Shown in pieces: positions 1 through 7,622 of a DNA stretch of 64,000 bases. Numbering within the stretch: the first letter of the stretch is position 1; every line of letters starts with the position of its first letter. A model generated the notes under the pieces. It made no database searches and was not told where the DNA came from. It saw only the letters and a list, made by a program, of their open reading frames with translations. The stretch lies in contig JAKAFW010000006.1 in NCBI GenBank assembly GCA_021817845.1, positions 67,622 to 131,621 on the forward strand, given 5' to 3'. Source of the DNA: FEN-1297 sp021817845. GTDB taxonomy: Bacteria > Bacteroidota > Ignavibacteria > Ignavibacteriales > Ignavibacteriaceae. Made by a program: the position numbers and the translations under genes.

Positions 1-1586
1 ATACGCTAACTTCAAACGCAGCTTACTATCATCAGTTAGGCTATGGAAGAATCAATGCTTACAAAGCTTTAGCCGATACAAATTCACAAGCAATCCGTGC
101 AGATGATATTCAATTTCTTGATAATGCTCCAGGTGATAATAACAATGGCATTCTCGAACCCGGCGAAACTGTCTCTATCATGATTAAATTTAAAAATTAT
201 CTTCAACCGGTTGACAACATAAAAGTTGCGCTTCAAGATTACAATTCCTACTCAACTTTGGAAAACAGCAGCTTTACTATTACACACATGGGAACCTTGG
301 ATTCATTAGACAATTCTTCTGCAATGTTTACTGTAAAACTTGACAGCACATTACCGCTAAATTATTTACTTCAATTTAATCTTAGTTTTACTGGCGGAAA
401 CTATAAAGATTTCCAGATGTTCAATATGCTGGTTAATCCATCTTATGCAACTCAGTCCGGTAATAACGTTGCTCTTACAATTACAAGCAAAGGCGCATTG
501 GGCTATAATGATTACGCCACAAACATTGAAGGCGACGGCTTTTCATTTCAAGGCGATGGCAGCCTAATGTTTGAAGGTGCACTTATGCTCGGTACTTCCG
601 CAAACAAGATTTCAGATGAGGCAAGAGATTCTGCCCAGGGACAAAATCAAGACACCGCTTTCCAAACTGTTCAACCTTTCTCTCTTCTTAACTCAAGCGA
701 CGGGTATCAAGAAGGTACAACTGTTTTTAATGATAACGGAGCCCTGGCAAATAAACTTGGCGTAACAATTAAGCTTCGTTCTTATTCTTTTGCTAATCCT
801 CCGGACAATAACTATATAATTCTCAGATACAGCATTGTCAATAATAATAATTCGACACTTTCAAACTTATATGCGGGACTTTTCTTCGATTGGGATTTAA
901 CCAGCGGCGGGGATAACGATTATACGGCTTATGATACAACTGGAAAGCTCGGCTATGCTTACCATGGCAATAGCAGTCAGAATAAATGGGTAAGCACCGC
1001 ATTGATTTCTTCCAACAATTATGGCTACTGGGGAATATTAAATCCGGGTGGTGACAATGGTTTCCAGATTTACGACGGATTCTCTTACGCGGAAAAATGG
1101 CAGGCGCTTTCAAGCGGAATTGGAAAGCCTAACGCTGGTCCCGGAGATATTTCCGAAGTTACTTCCGGCGGTCCTTTTAACATCCCGGCACACGATACAA
1201 TTGACGTTGCCTTTGCTGTTGCCGGCGGATATAGCCTCAACGATTTGAGAAATGCAATTTCAAATGCAAGAATTAAATTTCAAGACATAAATAATCTTGG
1301 AAATTCAAATCCTACTAATCCTACAAACTTTAGTCTTTATCAAAACTATCCAAACCCTTTTAATCCAAACACAACAATAAAATTTGATCTTGCTAAAGAC
1401 GGACATGTTTCATTAAAGATTTATGATATTTTGGGAAATCAGGTTGCTGATCTGATTGAAGAAGAAAAGACAGCGGGAAAATATTCAGTTAGTTTTTCTG
1501 CCGGACATTTATCAAGCGGAGTTTATTTTTACAGGCTTGTTACTCCAACTTTTACTGATACAAAAAAAATGATGCTTTTGAAGTAA
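1..1586 (+). CDS. C-terminal part of a secreted subtilisin-like (S8) peptidase with T9SS sorting domain (5'-truncated by window edge)
   Basis: The reading frame is open from base 3, so the first internal ATG at 180 is not the start; the gene begins outside the window. The first translated residues include GYGRINAYKAL, the helix that typically closes the S8 subtilase catalytic domain. Next comes an Asp/Asn/Gly-rich stretch (PGDNNNGILEPGE), typical of a CARDB-like beta-sandwich. About 300 residues without a recognised domain follow. The last ~80 residues are a type A T9SS sorting domain (YQNYPNPFNPNTTIKF, then LGNQV and SSGVYFYRL), which directs export across the outer membrane and cleavage or surface attachment. 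The catalytic Asp, His and Ser lie outside the window, so the peptidase assignment rests on the C-terminal helix. Stop at 1584-1586. Confidence 0.75.
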   Translation, partial: TLTSNAAYYHQLGYGRINAYKALADTNSQAIRADDIQFLDNAPGDNNNGILEPGETVSIMIKFKNYLQPVDNIKVALQDYNSYSTLENSSFTITHMGTLDSLDNSSAMFTVKLDSTLPLNYLLQFNLSFTGGNYKDFQMFNMLVNPSYATQSGNNVALTITSKGALGYNDYATNIEGDGFSFQGDGSLMFEGALMLGTSANKISDEARDSAQGQNQDTAFQTVQPFSLLNSSDGYQEGTTVFNDNGALANKLGVTIKLRSYSFANPPDNNYIILRYSIVNNNNSTLSNLYAGLFFDWDLTSGGDNDYTAYDTTGKLGYAYHGNSSQNKWVSTALISSNNYGYWGILNPGGDNGFQIYDGFSYAEKWQALSSGIGKPNAGPGDISEVTSGGPFNIPAHDTIDVAFAVAGGYSLNDLRNAISNARIKFQDINNLGNSNPTNPTNFSLYQNYPNPFNPNTTIKFDLAKDGHVSLKIYDILGNQVADLIEEEKTAGKYSVSFSAGHLSSGVYFYRLVTPTFTDTKKMMLLK

Positions 1587-2338
1587 ATAAGAAATTTGTA
1601 AATCCTCTACGAGGATTTCTAAGCATTTTTGTTATAATATAGCTACTACAATAATCTGACATCTACGATGTCAACTCAATTATAGACCTCGTAGAGGTCT
1701 TATTATTGTAGTAGAAAAATTTTCAATCCAATAATTTCAAATCCTCGTAGAGGATTAACAAGAGTTGGAGTAATTCTAAGTGACGGTCTTCTAGTGAATT
1801 AACGGCAAAAAATTTTTATAAAAATAATTGTTAGGTTGACGCCTATGCGCGAAAGCGGGAATCTATTCTATATTTAAAGGTTTTGGGATTCCCATTTTCA
1901 TGGGAATGACCTTTTTAGAGTGGACTCATAAATGAATAGATAAAATTAATTCTTTCTAAATTACTTAAGTTGACAGCCTTTGAAGGTAAGCCGTTAAAAC
2001 GACTGATTTATATTGTTTCGAACAAGTCGTCCACGACTTCAGAGGCTGTGTGAGAATTCAAATATGATAAATAATTATTCCAATTATTATTATGAAGTTG
2101 TTTCTAAAATATAGTGTTTTTGTATTGCCCCGGCATTCATGCCGGGGTAGGATTATCCAAACAAAACATGGGCTTTAGCCCCATATTTGCTGTTTATGTG
2201 GCTAAAGCCAATATCATTTTTTGTAGATTAATTCCCCACCATAAACCTGCTTGACAGGCAGGTGGCGGTCAACTTGAGTAAATTGTAAAAATAATCATCA
2301 GATAAAGATCTTTAATGTAAATAAATTTGAGGTATAAA
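1587..2338. other. Long repeat-rich spacer without a gene
   Basis: This is about 750 bases with no credible ORF. After the TAC/GTA hairpins it holds further unrelated inverted repeats: GGGAATC 1857-1863 with GATTCCC 1887-1893, and an overlapping hairpin TTCCCAT/ATGGGAA (1889-1906); AGCCTTTGAAG 1975-1985 paired with CTTCAGAGGCT 2037-2047 (one mismatch) enclosing AAGTCGT-CC-ACGACTT (2024-2039); CCCCGGCAT-TC-ATGCCGGGG (2128-2147); two GGCTTTAGCC-type palindromes (2168-2184 and, inverted, 2199-2210); and ACCTGC/GCAGGT (2245-2263). It looks like a landing zone for several families of small dispersed repeats. Confidence 0.6.
1600..1756. repeat. Cluster of short palindromes with conserved TAC/GTA loops
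   Basis: Four hairpins share one design, an arm, a three-base loop TAC or its complement GTA, and the mirrored arm: 1600-1618 (8-bp arms, AAATCCTC), 1658-1672 (6-bp, GACATC), 1684-1700 (7-bp, AGACCTC) and 1740-1756 (7-bp, AATCCTC). A 13-bp inverted repeat (1643-1655 with 1702-1714, CTACTACAATAAT) encloses the middle two. The layout resembles REP/BIME-type elements. It begins 14 bases after the subtilase stop, so the first hairpin could also end that transcript. Confidence 0.6.
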
Positions 2339-2878
2339 ATGACAGAAACAAATCTTGACGAGCTTAAATATCCTATTGGCAAATTTGAATATGAAGGCGA
2401 ACTAACCGAGGTATTAAAAAACAAGTATATTCGTGATTTCGAGGAAGCGCCCTCCCTTCTTAGAAATGCTGTAAAAGGACTTACAGATGAACAGCTAAAT
2501 ACTACTTATCGCCCGGGTGGCTGGACAATTAAGCAGGTTGTCCATCATTTGCCGGACAGTCACATGAATTCTTACATTAGGTTTAAGCTTGCCCTTACGG
2601 AAGATAATCCGGCTGTTAAACCTTACGATGAAAACTTGTGGGCGCAGTTAGCTGATTCTATTAACACACCAGTCCCTGTTTCCCTTGACTTGTTTGATTC
2701 ACTTCATAAAAGATTCGTAACATTACTCAAGTCAATGACTCTGGAAGATTACGGTAAAACTTTTCTTCATCCCAAAAATGGTTTGGTTTCTCTTGGAAAG
2801 ACTCTCGGCATTTATGCATGGCACGGCAAGCATCATGTTGCGCATATAACATCATTACGCAAAAGAATGGGCTGGTAA
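2339..2878 (+). CDS. DinB/YfiT-family putative metal-dependent thiol transferase
   Basis: The 179-residue protein has the DinB_2 four-helix fold signature of Bacillus YfiT, a family called bacillithiol S-transferases or putative metal hydrolases. Three histidine positions that bind the metal in YfiT can be matched: VVHHLPDSH near residue 70 and WHGKHHVAHI near residue 165. The arginine-rich RPGGWTIKQV segment before the first histidine is also typical. The frame can start at a TTG at 2327, but ATG 2339 follows a TGAGG (2328-2332) at a suitable distance and is preferred. The gene lies alone between the repeat-rich spacer and hemH. The physiological thiol or substrate cannot be read from the sequence. 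Confidence 0.85.
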   Translation: MTETNLDELKYPIGKFEYEGELTEVLKNKYIRDFEEAPSLLRNAVKGLTDEQLNTTYRPGGWTIKQVVHHLPDSHMNSYIRFKLALTEDNPAVKPYDENLWAQLADSINTPVPVSLDLFDSLHKRFVTLLKSMTLEDYGKTFLHPKNGLVSLGKTLGIYAWHGKHHVAHITSLRKRMGW

Positions 2879-2904
2879 TTTCTTTTATAATCTAATTTAA
2901 TAAT

Positions 2905-3921
2905 ATGAATTCAAAAATCGGCGTCTTGTTGATAAACCTCGGTACACCCGACAGTCCTTCCGTATCCGACGTAAGAAAATATCTTTATGAATTTTTAAAT
3001 GACCCTCGGGTTATTGATATACCCTGGTTACTTAGAAAACTTCTTGTTAATCTAATCATCGTTCCGTTCCGCGCGCCGAAATCTTCAAAAATCTATAAAC
3101 AACTTTGGCGGGAAAACGGATCACCGATAATAATTTATGGTAACAGTGTAAAAGAAAAACTTCAGAAAGAATTAAGTAATGATTTTGAAGTAGAAATTGC
3201 AATGCGCTACCAAAACCCCGGTATTGAGGAAGTGCTCGAAAGGATGAAGAAGAAAGTTTATCAAAAGATAATCATCGTACCATTATTTCCTCAATATGCA
3301 TCTGCAAGTACAGGCTCTGCCGTAGAAAAGGCAATGAAGATAATTAGCAAATGGTGGGTAATTCCCGAAATAAGAATTATAAGCCAATTTTATGATAATG
3401 AAGGTTTTATCAACACGATTATTGAAAGAGCAAAAATTTATAACCTGAATGAATACGATCATATACTTTTCAGCTTCCACGGACTTCCTGTTAGACAAGT
3501 AGATAAAGTATATAATGACGGCAAGCCATGCTCAGAACACAACTGCGAAAACGAAATTACTGATTCAAATAAGTTTTGCTACAAGGCAGCCTGTTATGCA
3601 ACCACGCGCTTGCTCGCGGCAAAGCTTCAATTACCCAAAGATGCATACACAGTTTGTTTTCAGTCGCGCCTTGATAAAAAATGGCTTGAACCATTTACTG
3701 ATAAAATAATTATCGAAAAAGCTGAAAAAGGAGCAAAGAAAATTCTGGTATTTAGCCCAGCCTTTGTTGCCGACTGCCTTGAGACGATTGTAGAAATCGG
3801 AATTGAATATCAAAAACTGTTTGTGGATCACGGCGGTGAAAAAATTCAACTTGTAGAAAGTCTGAATGATCACCCGCGATGGATTGAATCGCTGAAGCAA
3901 ATGGTTATCGAACAGATTTAG
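2905..3921 (+). CDS. hemH: Ferrochelatase (protoheme synthase)
   Basis: Inserts Fe2+ into protoporphyrin IX (or coproporphyrin III) in the last part of heme synthesis. The 338 residues match the family from LINLGTPDSP at the N-terminus. The catalytic His is in FSFHGLP (His192) and the conserved acidic residue in DCLETIVEIG (Glu293). The central region carries four closely placed cysteines, C209, C214, C225 and C230, at the place where many bacterial ferrochelatases have a Cys-rich segment; some family members bind a [2Fe-2S] cluster, but the ligand pattern here is unproven. No other heme gene is nearby. The start is ATG 2905, 26 bases after the preceding stop, without a clear Shine-Dalgarno sequence. 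Confidence 0.96.
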   Translation: MNSKIGVLLINLGTPDSPSVSDVRKYLYEFLNDPRVIDIPWLLRKLLVNLIIVPFRAPKSSKIYKQLWRENGSPIIIYGNSVKEKLQKELSNDFEVEIAMRYQNPGIEEVLERMKKKVYQKIIIVPLFPQYASASTGSAVEKAMKIISKWWVIPEIRIISQFYDNEGFINTIIERAKIYNLNEYDHILFSFHGLPVRQVDKVYNDGKPCSEHNCENEITDSNKFCYKAACYATTRLLAAKLQLPKDAYTVCFQSRLDKKWLEPFTDKIIIEKAEKGAKKILVFSPAFVADCLETIVEIGIEYQKLFVDHGGEKIQLVESLNDHPRWIESLKQMVIEQI

Positions 3922-4074
3922 TCGACCTTAAGATTTTGGTCAAAACCTACCGAGGCTAAAGGGACTTTTCACATCTCCGTCTCGACTCGCTAATACAATT
4001 GAAGCGCATTCCGTTCTTTTGTAATTTATAAGTATAATTACTTATTTTTTTTAACTTATAATTTCGAGGGAAAG

Positions 4075-4830
4075 ATGCGTAGAAAAGTAATTGCCGGAAA
4101 CTGGAAGATGAATAATAATCTTGCGGAATCACAAAACTTAATTTCAAAATTAATTGAAGGACTTGGTAAAGAAAAAACAAACTGCGACGTAATTATTTGC
4201 CCGCCTTTTACATCACTAAGCCTATCGGCTTCTTTGATAAGTGGTTCTATTATAAAATTAGGGGCTCAAAATATGTATTTTGAAGAAAATGGGGCTTTTA
4301 CAGGTGAAATTTCAGCTTCAATGCTTCTTAGTTCCGGGTGTGAGTACGTTATTCTTGGTCATTCGGAACGCAGGCATATTTTCGGAGAAACTGATAATTT
4401 AATAAACAAAAAAATTAAAAAGGCTTTAAGCAGCGGATTAAAACCGATCTTTTGTGTAGGCGAAACCCTTGACGAAAGAGAATCCGGAGTGACTAATGAA
4501 ATTATAAAAAGGCAGGTTTATGAAGGATTAAATGGTTTATCCGAAAAAGACCTCGACACAATCATTATCGCTTATGAGCCTGTTTGGGCAATAGGGACCG
4601 GGAAAACCGCAACTCCAAATCAAGCTCAGGAAGTACATAATTTTATTAGAAACTTAGTTTCTGGCAAATTTTCCTCTGCCGCAGCCGAAAAAATCATAAT
4701 TCAATACGGCGGAAGCGTTAAACCGGATAATGCAAAAGAATTGCTTTCTCAAAAAGACATAGACGGTGCGCTTGTCGGCGGAGCTTGCCTCAAATCCGAA
4801 TCATTTATTGGAATAATTCAGGCAGCATAA
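4075..4830 (+). CDS. tpiA: Triosephosphate isomerase
   Basis: Interconverts dihydroxyacetone phosphate and glyceraldehyde 3-phosphate in glycolysis and gluconeogenesis. It is a full-length 251-residue TIM barrel with all catalytic residues: Asn9 and Lys11 (GNWKMN), His96 (GHSERR) and Glu168 (AYEPVWAIGTGKT), plus the phosphate-binding IQYGGSV and ALVGGA loops near the C-terminus. A GAGGG ribosome-binding site (4066-4070) sits just before ATG 4075. The gene stands alone, with a 153-base leader that includes AT-rich TATAAT-like stretches, and is probably transcribed from its own promoter. Confidence 0.98.
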   Translation: MRRKVIAGNWKMNNNLAESQNLISKLIEGLGKEKTNCDVIICPPFTSLSLSASLISGSIIKLGAQNMYFEENGAFTGEISASMLLSSGCEYVILGHSERRHIFGETDNLINKKIKKALSSGLKPIFCVGETLDERESGVTNEIIKRQVYEGLNGLSEKDLDTIIIAYEPVWAIGTGKTATPNQAQEVHNFIRNLVSGKFSSAAAEKIIIQYGGSVKPDNAKELLSQKDIDGALVGGACLKSESFIGIIQAA

Positions 4831-4848
4831 AAAGAGTATTCTCTAATT

Positions 4849-4896
4849 AGTCACCTTGCTGGAATATATTAAATCTATTTAAGATGTAAGGTGACT
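4849..4896 (+). terminator. Inverted repeat downstream of tpiA, possible weak terminator
   Basis: Arms AGTCACCTT (4849-4857) and AAGGTGACT (4888-4896) are perfect complements separated by 30 AT-rich bases. It starts 18 bases after the tpiA stop. There is no strong T-run behind it, so it may be a weak terminator, an mRNA-end stabiliser or the remains of a repeat. Confidence 0.35.
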
Positions 4897-5024
4897 TAAT
4901 TATTACATTTAAGCTCAACATTAAGCGAAAATGACGAATTCTGCCATAACATTTACGTTGATTTCCCCTCCTTTCTTTAGTATATTTAGCCACTTTTTTT
5001 ATTATTTTAGGACGAATTATACGG

Positions 5025-7616
5025 ATGGGTCTCTCCAAACTTTTTTATCTTACTTTTCTAATCTCGCTAATTTTTTACTCCTACCAAACCAATGGACAAA
5101 TAATTTTCAAGGAATTACCAAAAAACACAATAAATCTTTCTGATTCTACGTTTTTTGGTATAACCGAAACCAGGCAAATCATTTCGCTTGACGGCATTTG
5201 GCAAGTTTTTCCATCTAATAAAAAGGAAGACAAAGCCGTCGATATTAATGTCCCTTCCATTTTTCAAGGCAACGGCGAACTTATCTTCGAAAAACGGTTT
5301 TATCTTTCCAGAGATCAGGTTAATAACCACAGGCTAAGGATAAATTTTTTAGGAATAAATTACTCTGCTGATATATCCGTTAACGGCGTTATTATTTACC
5401 GCCATACCGGCGGAGAGTTCCCATTTACAGTTAAATTGCCGAAGGATATTCTTCACCCCGGTAAGAATAATATTTTATCGGTAAAATTATTTTATAGCCT
5501 GGATTCTAAAAACACTATCCCCGTTAAGCAAAGATTTCTTTTCCCTCACAACTTTGGCGGGATTTTTAGAGATGTGTATATTCTGGAGACTCCAAATATT
5601 TCAATTACAAATCTGGATTTATCATACAAATACAATCCTACTTCGAACAGAGCTAATATCACTTTAAGATCCAGAATTGAAAATCGCGATTTTACAAAAG
5701 ATACTCTATCAACATCATCTCAATATGTTTTGAAGATGAGGTTCGTTTCTCCAAACAACGGTGGCACCCAATATGCCCAGGATTATGACTTACAACTTAT
5801 CCCGAACAAAGACAAAGACATTAATGAAACATTTGAATTAACATCGCCAACCCTATGGTCGCCCTCAGACCCGCAATCTTATTTGGCTTATATTGAACTT
5901 TGGAGCGGAACAAATTTGATTGATAGGGAAATTCGTTCAATTTCATTTTATTCTTTATCCTCCGGTAAAGAATCTCTTAAACTTAACGGCGATGATTTTT
6001 CCTTAAAGGGAGTAACTTACGTTCCGTCTTATTATGACTATGGAAATCTTGAAAATTATCAGCAGATGGACCAGGACATCAAGATGATAAAAGACCTTGG
6101 CTTCAATGCAGTCCGTTTTGAAAAGAGCGTTCCCCATCCTTACTATTTAGAATTATGTGAAAAGTACGGGTTGCTTGCTTTTATTGAGCTTCCGATAAAC
6201 TCCATTCCCGAGAATATTGCAGATGAAAGTAATTTCATTACACGAAGTGAAAATTATTTGACCAACTTTTTAACGGCATACAAAAGATATTCTGTTATTG
6301 CCGCAATTGGATTGGGCAGTTCCTACTTACCGCAGTCTCAAATCCATAATTCATTAATAAAAGATTTATCCGAAATCGTTAAAAAGGAAACCAACTTTTT
6401 AACTTATGCATCTTTCAGTGAAGCTAATATTTTGCCCGTAGATAATTTGGATTTGTACGGGATAGAATTTTATAACACGCCGGTAAATATAATTGGCGAT
6501 AAACTAAAAGTTGCGCAAAGTAAATTGGGTACAGCTAAAGTTTTTATTAGCGAAGCAACTTATATGGTAAACATGGGAAATACCGACGGTTACTTAAATG
6601 ATCATTCCTTTGAAGCTCAGGCAAAATTTTTTGAAGACTTGTTTGATTATTCGGAAAATTATCCTCTGTCTGGTTTCTTCATCAACTCAATGTTTGATTA
6701 CAGGGGCGATTATGCTTCGTTAAGCGCAGGATACAACAACGAAAATCTTTATAAACTCGGAATATGCAGCGAAGATAGAAGCATAAACAGGTTAGGCTAC
6801 AAGGTAATATACTCAAGACTTCACAATACTGATAAAGTAACTATTCCAATCGGAAATAAAAAAGATAATTCGCCGATTGTATTTATTTTATTTGGACTTG
6901 TTTTAGCAATCGCTTTAGGAGTGCTGGTAAACTCGGGAAGAAAATTTCGTGAAGATACATCTCGTGCGCTTATGCGCCCTTATAATTTTTTCGCAGATGT
7001 AAGAGATATGAGAATTATGTCGAGTTATCATTCTACTATTCTTGCACTAATAATCGCCGCGACAACTTCATTAATTTTTAGTAATCTTTTGTTTTACTTC
7101 CGTGAAAATGTCTTTCTTGAAAAATTTCTATTATCGTTCGGATCCAACGGAATAATTAAGACAGTAAGCTACCTTGCCTGGCACCCAATTCAATCTCTCA
7201 TTTGGCTCACAGTAATTTTTGTAATCTTTCTTTTGGTAGTTACGGCTATAGTAAAAGCTGCTTCCTTTTTTGTAAGGAACAAAATATTTTTATCCAGCGT
7301 TTACTTTACGGTTATTTGGTCTTTTCTACCTCTCGTTTTACTTATTCCGGTAGGAATTATTTTATTCAGATCGCTCGATGCTAATATGGCAAATCTCTAC
7401 ATTTATGCAGGACTCTTAATCTTTTCGCTTTGGATTTTTTACCGTTTAATGAAAGGAATTTACGTTATCTTTGACGTTAATGCAGGCAGTGTATATTTTT
7501 ATACCTTCTTGATCATAATTTTTATTGCCGGGGGATTTCTGCTTTATTATCAAATTAAAGATTCGGCATTCGATTATATCTGGTTGACTTTTAAGCAATT
7601 CAAAATTTTAGGATAA
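5025..7616 (+). CDS. GH2-like secreted ectodomain fused to a multi-pass (Yip1-like) membrane domain
   Basis: The 863-residue protein has three parts. After a signal peptide (residues 1-24) comes a glycoside hydrolase family 2 architecture: a sugar-binding jelly roll (LDGIWQV near 50; FGGIFRDVYI near 180), an immunoglobulin-like domain, and a TIM barrel (LKGVTYVPSYYDYG; GFNAVRFEKS). The usual acid/base Asn-Glu pair is missing: that strand reads IGLGSSYLP (about residue 425). A candidate nucleophile Glu is present in FISEATYM (about 507). Residues 615-863 hold about six membrane segments resembling a Yip1 domain. It may therefore be a membrane-anchored binding or sensor protein rather than an active hydrolase. 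It is six bases upstream of smc, probably in one transcript. Confidence 0.7.
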   Translation: MGLSKLFYLTFLISLIFYSYQTNGQIIFKELPKNTINLSDSTFFGITETRQIISLDGIWQVFPSNKKEDKAVDINVPSIFQGNGELIFEKRFYLSRDQVNNHRLRINFLGINYSADISVNGVIIYRHTGGEFPFTVKLPKDILHPGKNNILSVKLFYSLDSKNTIPVKQRFLFPHNFGGIFRDVYILETPNISITNLDLSYKYNPTSNRANITLRSRIENRDFTKDTLSTSSQYVLKMRFVSPNNGGTQYAQDYDLQLIPNKDKDINETFELTSPTLWSPSDPQSYLAYIELWSGTNLIDREIRSISFYSLSSGKESLKLNGDDFSLKGVTYVPSYYDYGNLENYQQMDQDIKMIKDLGFNAVRFEKSVPHPYYLELCEKYGLLAFIELPINSIPENIADESNFITRSENYLTNFLTAYKRYSVIAAIGLGSSYLPQSQIHNSLIKDLSEIVKKETNFLTYASFSEANILPVDNLDLYGIEFYNTPVNIIGDKLKVAQSKLGTAKVFISEATYMVNMGNTDGYLNDHSFEAQAKFFEDLFDYSENYPLSGFFINSMFDYRGDYASLSAGYNNENLYKLGICSEDRSINRLGYKVIYSRLHNTDKVTIPIGNKKDNSPIVFILFGLVLAIALGVLVNSGRKFREDTSRALMRPYNFFADVRDMRIMSSYHSTILALIIAATTSLIFSNLLFYFRENVFLEKFLLSFGSNGIIKTVSYLAWHPIQSLIWLTVIFVIFLLVVTAIVKAASFFVRNKIFLSSVYFTVIWSFLPLVLLIPVGIILFRSLDANMANLYIYAGLLIFSLWIFYRLMKGIYVIFDVNAGSVYFYTFLIIIFIAGGFLLYYQIKDSAFDYIWLTFKQFKILG

Positions 7617-7622
7617 AGACAA

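Noticed and set aside
180..1586. ATG at 180 as the start of the first gene
   Set aside because: The same frame is open to the window edge and the upstream residues match the end of a subtilase domain.
1600..1756. Repeats as a CRISPR array
   Set aside because: The units are palindromes of different sequence and irregular spacing, without identical repeats or spacers, and no cas gene is present.
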